Shown here: positions 12,112 through 22,123 of the stretch, piece by piece | How the letters are laid out: each line of letters begins with the position of its first letter | Numbering within the stretch: position 1 is the stretch's first letter | DNA from: Porodaedalea pini | Taxonomy: Eukaryota; Basidiomycota; Agaricomycetes; Hymenochaetales; Hymenochaetaceae | Direction: 5' to 3' | NCBI GenBank assembly: GCA_002794775.1 | Contig: NBAY01000100.1 | Location: 1-64,000 of the forward strand | DNA: 64,000 bases | Translations under genes and position numbers: made by a program | The notes under the pieces: generated by a model | Told to the model about the DNA's origin: nothing | The model's database searches: none | What the model saw: the letters and a program-made list of their open reading frames with translations, nothing else

Positions 12112-13653
12112 TTAGGGAAGCACCTCAAGCACTTCTTTAAGCACGGAGAGAAGTGTGTTGACTTCTTCGACAGTGTTGTAGTGCACGAGGGAGATGCGCA
12201 CAACTGCGTCGTTGATGTCGATCTTCGGCTGCAGGTTCTCGACAAGAGTGTATGCGTAGAAATGACCGTAGCGGATACCCATCTGTAGTGAATAACCATA
12301 AACTGATTAGACGGATAGCATAACGAGCATGCTGAAATGAAACTTGCCTTCCCTTTCTTGTCGAAATATGCCACAATATCGCGACTTCGAATGGCCTGCT
12401 CGCCCGTAACCACAAAGCTGACTGTTGGAACGCGCCATACGTCCACTTTCTCGCTTCCCACGATGAGTACTCCACGCGCCCTCGCCTCGTCACTCGTGAG
12501 GTAACCGATGAGTAGCTTTAGTAGCTCTTGCTCATGAGCAGCGATGCGGGCAAACGCATCGTTGACGTCACCTGTAGGAGAGAGCGATCGTAGGTACGGC
12601 AATACGCTCGCGACGGCGTAGGTGAGTTCGTAGCCAGCGCCACCGGGATTGAGCTTGTACGCCTTGTCGTCGACGCTCAGGAAGTGGTGCGTGAGCGCAC
12701 TCAGCGAGTTGGCGAGAGAGGCGGCACGTGCGTAGAGGGCGCAAACGTGAGGACCATAGACCTAGATTATTGTCGGCTACCTCCCGAGGCAAGCACAAGA
12801 AGGACTGCGTACCTTATAGTACGAGAAGAAACAATAGTCGACGTCCCATTTCTTTACATCAATACGTCTGTGCGGGGCATACGCGACACAGTCCACGCAG
12901 AGCTCAACCTTCCGTGCACCGTGTTTGGCTGCCTCCACGCGGGCGGCCTTCACGACGCTCTCTACGTCGACGATCGAGCCGAGGATGTTCGAGCATGCAG
13001 TGAATGCAACGAGGCGGGTCTTCGAAGTGATGAGCGGCAGTAGCGTGTCGATTACGAGTTCCACGCTGTACGTGTTGTTCGGTGTCGAAGGAGATATGGT
13101 GTGCGGCCAAGTCTTCAGGGTCAGCCCTCGGCGAGCCGCGAGTTTCTTCCAAGGACTCGCATTAGCTGGGGTGCACCGCGTCAGTGTGTTGTTGTTGTTT
13201 TCAAGTGAGCCGAACCATCGACGTACCTTCGTGCTCACCCGTGATAATAAACTCCTCGTCGTCCAAAACGTCGTTCTCGATCGCTCTAGCGAGGTTCTCT
13301 GAGGCTTGAGTGGAACTGGATGCAAAAGCTATCTCGTTCGAGGATGCGGCGTTGATGAGTTCTGCCGTTGCATTCGGCCCTTCTGCGACGCGATTCGTAC
13401 TCGCTACGGAAATGCTGTAGTCAGCGCCTGTGCATTGCGAGTCAGTATGGCCAAATACAATGTGATCCATAAATTGTCAGAACTCACCGAGCTGCACGTT
13501 TGTGTTCAGAAGGTAATCTGAGATGCGATCAACGACAGTCTTCAGACACTGTGAGCCACCGGCGTTATCTGCGAAGATATAGCCTTCCTTCAGCGCTGGG
13601 AAGCTTGCGCGCGCTTTCCCGATGTCCAGAGTATCTTGAGCCGCAGCTGTCAT
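12112..13653 (-). CDS. Class-V aminotransferase, cysteine-desulfurase-like (PLP enzyme)
   Basis: The predicted protein has 434 residues in five exons: 13653-13488, 13427-13227, 13165-12813, 12761-12348 and 12282-12112. All five join in frame. The order of motifs matches the VC1184 branch of the NifS/Csd-like family: FPAL and FADNAGGSQ near the N-terminus, the region before the PLP site with EHEANASPW, a VDCVAYAPHR segment carrying the Asp-x-x-His-like cofactor contact region, and SYYK, where K240 at the end of exon 3 is the predicted Schiff-base lysine. YGPHVCALY follows, then RYGHFYAY and a VRISLVHYNT C-terminal domain. The fold is a cytosolic PLP enzyme of cysteine desulfurase, selenocysteine lyase or kynureninase type. 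The exact substrate cannot be read from sequence. Introns are 51-65 bp; intron 4 (12347-12283) uses a GC donor (AAG|GCAAGT). It lies divergent to a proline-rich gene, with no evidence of co-function. Confidence 0.87.
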
Positions 13654-13900
13654 GACTCGCAAACAAACTCAGTCCCAAGAAGGAGATTTGCGTTGAAGAC
13701 GTGTGTGAAACGCCTTGTGTCAGTTGTAAGAGGATGAACTTGAGATAAACCATGGTCAATTCATAGACACTTGTTCTCGAGGACAGAAGAGTCCACGAAC
13801 GCTCGGCAATATCGGCACTTCTTATACTCTTACTCCCATCATCCCCATCGTGGGAAAGTCGCTCAGAGACCTCGCCCCGTCGACGACGAGCGATCCCTCC

Positions 13901-14443
13901 ATGCATCCTCGTAGAACCGCCCTTCGTTTCAACCGCGTCCTTGACCGCATCGCATCCGCGGTCTTGGATCTCAGATCGTCCCTGGCGTCGCCAATGTGCC
14001 GCCCGTTAACCCTTTATCGCGCCTTGCCCTGTCGCCGACGCCATAGCCGTCGCCGGGCAGGCAATATACATACATCGCCTCCCATCGCGCCTCCTGCCGC
14101 AGTTGGGAACCCATCCACCGCTAGTTCGCCGACCTCATCGGTCGAAATCACCACCGAAATCCCCGCCTCAACCGACCCCTATCTCGAATATGCCCTACAG
14201 TCTTTACGGGACAATGCTTATGTTATGAACAATCATCTTCCACATCTCCCTGCACGGCCACTACCGTCCCGCCGCCTTGTCGCTGGCAGTCGTCTTAACC
14301 CTTATGCCCCCCCTTTTACCCTTAACGCCCCTACTACGGGCCCTCCTCCATTACGTACACCAGCCAACCCAGACGAGAATTCTGTAGAGTACTGGTTATC
14401 TTTTCCTGATCCACGCCTTGACATGGGCCATCACGCGTATTAG
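13901..14443 (+). CDS. Unrecognised proline-rich protein, paralogue of the gene at 21170
   Basis: An open frame of 180 codons from the first ATG. The N-terminus (RRTALRFNRVLDRI and a downstream MCRPLTLYRA) aligns with the gene at 21170 (RTILRFNLALDHL, LCRLLSLHLC), and a Pro/Ser/Thr-rich region follows. The similarity also covers about 50 bases upstream (ACTCCCATCATCC, then TGGGAAAG) and the first 15-20 bases after the stop, so the duplicated unit is larger than the frame. There are no membrane segments and no known domain. It may be a dispersed gene family or a nonautonomous mobile unit. Confidence 0.4.
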   Translation: MHPRRTALRFNRVLDRIASAVLDLRSSLASPMCRPLTLYRALPCRRRHSRRRAGNIHTSPPIAPPAAVGNPSTASSPTSSVEITTEIPASTDPYLEYALQSLRDNAYVMNNHLPHLPARPLPSRRLVAGSRLNPYAPPFTLNAPTTGPPPLRTPANPDENSVEYWLSFPDPRLDMGHHAY

Positions 14444-14950
14444 TCCTGTTTCTTTTGTTTGATTTCTAGGCAGCACGACAGCTGTTTTCTGGGAGTATGT
14501 CGTAGGGTAGCGAGATTATAACAATATCGGCACGTGCACTTTTTTCAAGCTTTGACTCCGGCGAAAACGTCTTGCTCCTAACCATCAAAATTGTCGTCCT
14601 ACTACTATCTTGAAATTTGCGAACACTCGAGTCCGTATCAACACAGTGGCCGATTTTTCGCTGGCTGGAGCTTCCTGGTCGGTCGAGGCGCAGCTCAGGG
14701 CAATCTAAACGACTCGGCGACTGCCAACGTCCTTTCGTCGCGGCTCAACTATGTCTTCAACTCATAAGGAAATTATTACCAATCTGTTGACGCGTAAGTA
14801 GTGCGTCGGGCTCGGATCTCACGCATTCTCGTCGCGGTCATGGGACAGGATCATATACTTAGGCAGAATCTTCAAGCTCCAAGCCTGCACCTTTAAAGCA
14901 TCGAGGTCGTGCGCTCTTTCCTATCATCCATCGTATTCTCTCCATCAACC
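14444..14950. other. Intergenic; possible orphan first exon at 14751-14792
   Basis: ATG at 14751 opens a short frame (MSSTHKEIITNLL) that runs into a GTAAGT donor, as a fungal first exon would. No downstream exon in the same orientation follows before the monooxygenase gene. It is probably the truncated 5' end of a gene, or chance. Confidence 0.25.
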
Positions 14951-16570
14951 ATGCCTTCTGCAACTCAGACAACCTCCGGTATCACAGAACCATCCGCGGG
15001 AACGCACCTTTACGGTGGACGAGAAGCATCCGCACGTCTGCACATCCTTGTCATTGGCTGTGGTCTCGGTGGACTTGCAGCTGCGCATTGCCTGGCTCAG
15101 GCAGGCCATGAGGTCACGCTCATCGAGGCTTCGCGACGTCTAGGCGAAGTCGGCGCGGGCATCCAAGTCTCGCCGAATGTCTCGCGTCTTCTCGAACGAT
15201 GGGGACTCGGAGACAAGCTCGCGGAAGCAGGTGTCGAACCCGAGGCTATCGTGTTCCGCCGTTATGACAATGGCGAGATTGTGGGTCGCTCACAATGGGG
15301 CACAGATATGCGACGCGAGCACGGCGCACCTTACTACCATGTACATCGTGCGGACTTCCACCGTATGGTTTACGAGGTGGCGGTGTCATCCCCTCGAGTG
15401 AAGCTGCGATTAAATGCGACTGTCATGACGGTCGATACGAGTCCGAAGCCACAAGTTTCCGTGACTCTCACAACTGGCGAGACTATCTCGGGAGATCTCA
15501 TCGTGGGTGCGGACGGCGTGAAGAGTATTGTGAGGAGCATTGTTCTTGGTCGGCCCGATCACGCTGAGCCGACAGGAGACGCGGCGTACAGAGCAATCAT
15601 TCCTACGGATGTAATGCTGGAGGACCCAGAGCTGAAGCCCTTTGTTGACAACCCTGAAATGACGGCGTGGATGGGGCCGGAAAGACACCTGATGGCATAT
15701 TGCATAGTGAGAACTTGATTGTTCCTCAAGACGAGCGACGCTGATTTGAAAAAACATTGAAGAGAGCGAAGAAGGAGTATAACCTTGTGATGTTGCATCC
15801 GGACGACGGCTCCGTCGAATCGTGGACGGCAGAGGGCAGTGCGGAGAAGCTGCGTGCTGACTTTGCGGATTTCGACCCACGGTAATTCTGTTTCTTTATA
15901 GACATCTACACCTTCTTATCGGAAACGTTGTTCTAGAATTAGGAAACTCCTTTCACACGTCAAGTCAACTCTCAAATGGCGTCTCATGGATCGCAAACCA
16001 CTCGAGACTTGGGTACACCCGGAGGGTCGCGTGGCTCTCCTGGGAGACGCGTGCCATCCCATGCTCGTACGTCCCTGTCTTGACGCCTAACTCCGAAAAA
16101 AAAATGGGCCCTTAATTTCTTATCCTTCTCAGCCTTACCGTGCGCAGGGTGCTGCAATGGCTCTTGAAGACGCAGCCGTTCTCGGCTCACTCTTCTCGCA
16201 CCTCAGCCGCCCATCGCAGATCCCAATCCTCCTCAAGGCATACGAAAAACTGAGACATACTCGCACAGCCAAAACCCAAGCAAGCTCCCGTCTCAATCAA
16301 CACGTCTTCCACCTACCCGATGGGCCTGAGCAGCGCACACGCGATGCTTTGATGCGCGAGGCTATGGAAAGTGAGGATGCGCGACGGAAGAATGGGGAAC
16401 TCGAAGAGCTCGCGGATGAGACGAAAGGGAACCCAAATCAGTGGGCAGATCGAAGTCTGAACGTTGAGCAGTTCTCGTATGATGCCGATGATGTTGCGGA
16501 TCGATGGTGGATCGAGGAGGGCGAGACAATGCTTCGGAAGTTCACGGCGGATGGTGCGCTGGCTGTCTGA
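14951..16570 (+). CDS. FAD-dependent monooxygenase (salicylate hydroxylase-like)
   Basis: The predicted protein has 477 residues in four exons: 14951-15706, about 15772-15881, 15937-16066 and 16133-16570. They are in frame with GT/AG introns; the acceptor of exon 2 could be 3 nt further on. It shows the group-A flavoprotein hydroxylase signature set: the Rossmann motif GCGLGG at 36-41 ending in an acidic IEAS, the GADG motif near 187-190, and GDACHPMLPYRAQGA near 325-339 with the FAD-ribityl-binding Asp at about 326. These enzymes use NAD(P)H and O2 to hydroxylate aromatic acids, often with decarboxylation (salicylate to catechol), or act in secondary metabolism. The C-terminal extension is charged, with no membrane anchor. 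A salicylate or zeaxanthin-epoxidase-like substrate cannot be distinguished by eye. The gene appears intact. Confidence 0.87.
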
Positions 16571-16826
16571 GCACCGCAGTCCATACTTAAGATTGTACGC
16601 CTTCTAAATAATCGAATTGTAACGCACGATATCGGCGGCTGATTAGTTGATTTTATCGAGTGAGTGTATTGATGCCCAGGGAAACGTGAGGTGAGTATTT
16701 TACAAGCAGAATATAGATAGTATATGAATATTAATGGTTTGCGGCACGAAAATTTCACAGTATAATGTTCGCGGAAGAGAAAGTAGTTGTCACCGACGAC
16801 CTCAAGGCATATAGGAAGGTCTACGA

Positions 16827-17171
16827 CTAGGCTTCTTGTGTAATCGTAACGACGCCGGAGTCCTTGTTCTTCAAGCTCGCCATATTCAAGAGCAGAATAG
16901 CGTCTAGAGTCAAGCTATCCATTTTCTTTTCTGCCTTCTCCGTGTTGACATGCAATAGAAGGTATCTAGGATAAAAAACGTTGATGATGACCATTGCAAG
17001 GACTATCATTCCGCCGTCCAAAACAGCTACAATGACGCGATGAGCCATAGTCAAAAAAATGCGAAAAATGACTGACTGAAGTAGCGCTCGGTCGTAACAA
17101 TACGACCCGACGATCCATCCGAGAACTCGATTGTGCGGTATACGGCCCTTCCCAGGCGATTTGAGTCTCAA
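16827..17171 (-). pseudogene. DUF6534-like membrane protein, C-terminal fragment
   Basis: The frame contains a hydrophobic helix (VIVAVLDGGMIVLAMVIINV), then a segment matching the C-terminus of basidiomycete DUF6534 multi-spanning proteins. In that family a Tyr/Phe-Pro turn is followed by an LTLDAILLLNMASLKNK-like version of the conserved Ser-x-Leu-x-x-Leu-Asn-x-Arg motif, here with Met-Ala in place of the usual residues. The N-terminal helices are not evident upstream; frames at 17193-17480 do not look convincing. It is probably a remnant, lying tail-to-head with the related membrane gene at 17733-19484. Confidence 0.4.
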
Positions 17172-17732
17172 GGCCGTTAGATTAGCCTAAGTTTACGGCC
17201 CTTGCCAAGGAAGTATGAGAATGTGCGTCCGGGGCGACAATAGGCGACAATATGGTGAAGGACGCAAAGAAACCGGAATACAGTAGTACACACAATCCGG
17301 GAGCTCTGTTGCAGTCTTGAACCTGAACCCTTCGGGGTAGAGTACGCTAAGTAGTATTATCTTGAGCAGCAATATATAACATATTCGATACAGTCGCATT
17401 GATCGCAGGCCCATCCTAGAATTAGAACTGCGAACGCAAGGGAGAACAATACCCACTTCATTCAAAATATATACGATCATTCATATGCGTCTATGATTCT
17501 CAAACGAGGACCGTTGTTTCTGAGTGTATGCGAAATCCATCCGGGCTCGCCGCCAGTTCGTAATTTGGCTAAAATTCCAACAGCTGAGACAACCAAGTGA
17601 ACCTGTTCAATGATAGTAAAATGTGTACCCCGCAATTTACTCATATACCTTAACACGGCTCTCGAGCAAATCAGTCCGCGTACGATGGCCTGAGGGCATT
17701 GTTAGACTCAGAACAGTATAAATGGATCCCGC
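17172..17732. other. Spacer between two membrane-protein genes
   Basis: A minus-strand frame at 17193-17480 has some hydrophobic character but no recognisable motif; it could be a decayed exon of the 16827 fragment. Nothing else is supported. Confidence 0.3.
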
Positions 17733-19484
17733 TCACCTCCGAAACTTGGAAGATTCGCGAAGCTCTATGTCCTGCTGCCACTCCGGCACTCTTTCTTCCA
17801 CCTTTATATGCTGAGGACGACTACCAATCGTAGGCGTGCTTGACTGTTCAGCCCACCGACCTGCACGCTCTCTCTCTGAGTACTCCTCCACAAGATTCAC
17901 GAGCAGTTTCTGGCTCATGATCGCCTCCATTGCCATAGCGAAACCAGCTGGGACCTCGAGATAAGATACCTGGAATGAGAAGCCCATACTTTCAGGCCAG
18001 GTTGGCAAATAGAATGTGAAGAGAGAATGTCTCACGCCTTTAGCGACCCATACAGTCCAGGCCGCAATGTAGAAAATGAATACGCTGTGGGTTGAAAGGG
18101 CATATTCAGCTTCTCTGATGAAAATGATGAAAATGCAATGTGATGCACGTACACAAAGAAGTACATGATAGAGTCTCTCACCAGTAGGTCTATCAGACGC
18201 AGGTGTGAACCCGGCCGGCGAGTTCTGTAGCTCTGTATTCCTTTGCCGAGAGCAAGTGCAAAGAGAATGACTTCGTTGAAAGTCTTGGGGGCCCAATATG
18301 CCTTGAACCAGGAAGACGAGCTGATGACAGCGCACGAATGCATGTTAGATCCCGATCCGAAGTTGACGAACTCTACTGTAAGCTCGAACAGAGAAATTAG
18401 TGCTCAGGTAATGCCATCGACCAACGGGGTTGACTCACTGTCTGCGCCTTTCGTTGCAAAGACAGAAATGACGGTGCCTGTTGTAAATACGCAGAGTAGA
18501 GACGTAGAGAGAAAGGCGAATAATATCCGGTTTTTGTTGTACATTGCGTAGATCCGAAGTAGGAGGGCGACTTTTGGATATTAGTTAATGAGAAGTCTTC
18601 GGTTGAGAGGAATTTGACGACCTACACTGTATCAGGACGCAAATTACGATCCCCATATGAAAATGAAATCGAATCCAGGAGGTGCCTAGAATTTTAGTTA
18701 TAAAACGAGTCTGAGACTAACCCTGATTATAAGCCTTACATCTGGGGAAGAAAGGCCATCGTGATCGCTCTATGAAATGTCAATATAAGTAGGCGACGTA
18801 CAGCTGGTCAAAAAGAGTTGTCAGGACATATACCAAGAACCAGAGGAGCTGGGATGCGCGCCTTGCTAGAGGCCTGCGGTAAGAATATCACTGTTCACAG
18901 ATTTATGTCAGCTCGCTTCGATAGATCACCGTCTTAGCTTAATACCAATGTGAATCGCTCTGTTAAGGATAATTAGAATACTATAGTGGTGGATGCAGAA
19001 GAGCAACTCACAGCATGACAAATAGCGTGCAGTATCGTATCTGAAACACTCTCATGAGACGAGTTCCACTACTAAAGACGCCACGCACCGCAAAATAAAG
19101 AAGCTTTCCAACGCTGGTCCCGGATGTCTGGAAAGCACGCAGTATTTATTTTGATGTCTTTCCGTATGAAATAAAGAATCTGCTTGCTTACCCACATGTA
19201 AGAAACCTCGCGGTCGTAGGTTGTTACTGAGTGTTAGGGAACTGTGAACTTTCAAACTTCCGGAAAAGCTCGTATCGTATCCACTTACTCATATCATAGA
19301 TGTAGAGGACAGTACAGGACACTGAACGACCCATAATCTTAATCAGCTTCCAGCTCTCGAGTAATTAAGACGAGTACGAACGGTTGAACATCTTTGTCAG
19401 TCCTATGACATTAATGACCACCATCGCTTGCTCAAGGGCAGAATCTTGGCCTACAGGTGTGCCATCGACGGTGGGGGTGGCCAT
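17733..19484 (-). CDS. DUF6533 domain-containing integral membrane protein
   Basis: This is a multi-exon gene on the minus strand, with start at 19484 (MATPTVDG) and stop at 17733. Pieces of the N-terminal DUF6533 domain appear in order across exons: a VVINVIGLTKM segment, LYIYDM, TYDREVSYMW (the conserved Glu-Val-x-x-x-Trp) and VGKLLYFAVRG. A helix after LRIYAMYNKNRIL follows at 18440-18570, then 18050-18390 with the family pattern W-x-P-K-x-F-N-E-V near FALALGKG, and RDSIMYFFVYV. The C-terminus is hydrophilic. These roughly seven-helix proteins are abundant in Agaricomycetes and of unknown function. I could not fix every junction, and one exon shows an in-frame stop before its likely donor, so the gene may be slightly damaged or my exon reading may be wrong. 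Exon boundaries should be treated as approximate. Confidence 0.55.
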
Positions 19485-21066
19485 AGAGCGGGAAAGAGAG
19501 TAAGGTGTGAACGCAACTCCGTAACATAATTAGAAGTCCGCCTCAAGTATTTAACCCTACTTCTGCGCGCTTTGGATCCGTCAGAGTTACTTCAAACGAC
19601 ATCATTTGTAACAGATCTTCGCACCAGATCCCATCATCGGGTCGCCTAGTATTGATCGCAGTTCATTATACAGAAGGACTTCGTCATGAAGAGATCCGGA
19701 CAAGCTTAAGGGAAGTCAAAGTGAGATTCGGCCTTACGAAATTGCACGAGTTCGCGGCGGTCTGAATGTCTTCGAAGTACAATAGTTTGAAGCTTACCGT
19801 AATGGTATAGGCCCGTCTCGAGTCCGTGTTTTCAAGTACGCGAAGCGGCGCGTCAGACTGGACGCCATTCCCAACTATTCTCATCACTACATAGTTTGGC
19901 GTAACTGAAAATGCGAATTTAATTCTGCAACGAAACTTCCTTACACATCATGTCCTAATGATGGCGAGGCTTCCAAAATGCCGAGCTCGCCATCTATTAG
20001 CGGCGGCCCTTGTCACCGCAACTTTCCGCAATCTGCGCCACTCCTTTGATATGGAGCGTTCCCAGACTTCGCATCGCTTTGGGTATTTGCTTTGCAGCGA
20101 TTGACTGTGGGCGCGAGTGCGTAGATATCGAGCGATGTTACTTGCGTCCTTAGTTCGCTGTTATGAGTGTTTTTGCTTCAGCATTTCGTCGCGGTACCGA
20201 GAATAAGTGTCGTACTTGTAAGTTTGTAAGACGGCAAAGAACGTATGGCATTGCTATTTGGGAGTCGCTGCATCGTCGCAGAGGATCCACTAGCCACACA
20301 CTGTTTATAGGCTTCGACGTTCGAAAAGGTAACTTTGAGTTCCGTCGCGCTGCAAAGTAAAACCGACGAAGCCGTTGTGTATCAGAACGTGTACTACAGA
20401 AGTGGAATTCAGAGCCTGTCAATCGTTTTGGAACGCATGGGGCATGTTCGACTCTAAAATAGCCCGAAATTTTCCTACGAGCGTGATGGACAAGTCTACG
20501 CCGGTATTCGGGCGCTTTACATCTGCGATGTCATTATCGACGACGAGACCTCGGACCGCAGGTGCCTTCACACAAAACAGACGAGCCTGCCATGGAGGCG
20601 CCGGCGACAGGATCGGTCGAAGGAGGAATGAGAGACGATAAAAGCAAAATGTCATCGACAGACGGTTGGAAATGTGCTAAGGAGGTTCTGTAGATGTAAT
20701 GGTGCTTACGGCCCTCGAAAATAGAAGAAAGGTAAACATCACAGCGTTCTCGGAGCGCGTAAAAAGGTCGTACGTTGGCGTCCGCAAATGCGCGATAGTT
20801 CGCGTATTCTGTACGGCGTCATCTCACTCCTATGTCCTTTGGTGACATGTAAATTACTTAAATGGCTAGCCAGAGTTGATATCAGTGACGAGAACACCAG
20901 AAAGCATATCTCAACAGTGTTGTCGTCCCGGCGGGAATATTAATTGATGGTTCCCATTCCCGCCGGGACATGGGATTCCCACCGGGATTGATGGCATCCC
21001 CGGGGGACAAGGGAATCTTAATATCTTAATATTGAACTGACGAAGGCCCTTTTGCCCACAGCCACT
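19485..21066. other. Intergenic region with a GC-rich hairpin
   Basis: Frames here (for example plus 20163-20360 and 20375-20641, and minus frames opposite them) overlap each other and lack domains. The notable structure is the hairpin at 20935-20969 and the related GGGA/TCCC motifs just after it. Confidence 0.4.
20935..20969. repeat. Perfect 14-bp inverted repeat (hairpin)
   Basis: GTCCCGGCGGGAAT at 20935-20948 is exactly mirrored by ATTCCCGCCGGGAC at 20956-20969, with a 7-nt loop. Each arm is itself nearly palindromic (CCCGGCGGG-like). Two weaker relatives (TTCCCACCGGGA, TCCCCGGGGGA) follow within 50 bp. It sits about 130 bp upstream of the paralogous proline-rich gene; its function is unknown. 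Confidence 0.6.
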
Positions 21067-21169
21067 TGATCTCTTACTCCCATCATCCAACCATGGGAAA
21101 GTGAGACCCCTATCCTCCTCTCTACAACACGTTTTGTGTGCTCGTCTATCAGTTCATCCGATCACCCTT

Positions 21170-21835
21170 ATGTCTCCCACTCGCACAATCCTCCGCTTCA
21201 ACCTTGCACTGGATCACCTCTTGTCAGCGATCATGCAGCTTCGAGCATCCGTGGTGATGCCTTTGTGTCGCCTCCTATCCCTACACCTCTGCACCGTCCC
21301 TCCTCTATGTCATAAGTGTAGTCACAGGCGTTGTCCCAGACACTTGTCCAACAATCATTGCTGCATCCAGCAGACATTTGAAAAAGTCATCACCATCATC
21401 GACATCTGCCAAGCCTTTGCCAAACATCAGTGGCAAGAACAGCATACAGTTTCGTCAACCACCCCCTCCTCCCCTATGTCAGTGGAGTTTATCATGACCC
21501 CGCCGCTGGCCCCGGTGAGTCTCTCACCACCTCCACCGCCACCAGCCCGTTCTCATTGCCAGGCACTCCCAGTGTTCCCTCCATCTCCACCTCCGGTACC
21601 CCCAACCCGTTCCACTATGCTTGCCTTAGCTCGCGGTACCGCGTTTCCTTACCCTCCTAGTCCTCCCCCCCTCCCTCCAATTCCTATGTGTTGGTCATCC
21701 CCTATTAGACAAACCGACACTTCCACTTTACCACCTCCCCTCCCTCCACTTCGTCTCCCCTGCCGTCCACGCTGCCATAATTATTCCCTAAAACCTGTTC
21801 ACAGTTCTCCCTCTCTTTTGAATATCCCTAAATAG
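21170..21835 (+). CDS. Unrecognised proline-rich protein, paralogue of the gene at 13901
   Basis: An open frame of 221 codons. Residues 1-40 align with the 13901 copy (RTILRFNLALDHL, LCRLLSLHLC), followed by a Cys/His-rich patch (LCHKCSHRRCPRHL) and long proline-rich runs. A conserved upstream tract with ATGGGAAAG at 21093 is followed directly by TGA, giving a three-codon upstream frame. The sequence just after the stop also resembles the other copy. The function is not recognised. The Tc1-like giant element is inserted 288 bp downstream. Confidence 0.35.
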   Translation: MSPTRTILRFNLALDHLLSAIMQLRASVVMPLCRLLSLHLCTVPPLCHKCSHRRCPRHLSNNHCCIQQTFEKVITIIDICQAFAKHQWQEQHTVSSTTPSSPMSVEFIMTPPLAPVSLSPPPPPPARSHCQALPVFPPSPPPVPPTRSTMLALARGTAFPYPPSPPPLPPIPMCWSSPIRQTDTSTLPPPLPPLRLPCRPRCHNYSLKPVHSSPSLLNIPK

Positions 21836-21910
21836 TCCTTTTGTTCTGTTGTTAGTTTTTGTTAGTTTTTGTCACTTCCTTACAAACCCACAGCCACCAT
21901 CAGAAATGAC

Positions 21911-21940
21911 TAATTCTGACTAATTCTGACTAATTCTGAC
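21911..21940. repeat. 10-bp tandem repeat, three copies
   Basis: TAATTCTGAC is repeated three times head to tail, with a partial fourth unit. It lies in the short spacer between the proline-rich gene and the transposon. Probably slippage; no function is inferred. Confidence 0.7.
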
Positions 21941-22123
21941 TAAAATTTGTCACTATTAATCAGCCTTCTCCCTGCCACTTTTCACAGTACCCCCCCAAAG
22001 TGGCAACTCCACAGATCACTCAAAGCGGCAGCATACACACAACACTTTGAGCTCAAACAACCCATTTCTCACTTGAACAAAATCGGAAAAATCATTAAAA
22101 AATTAAATATAATTAGAAAATTA

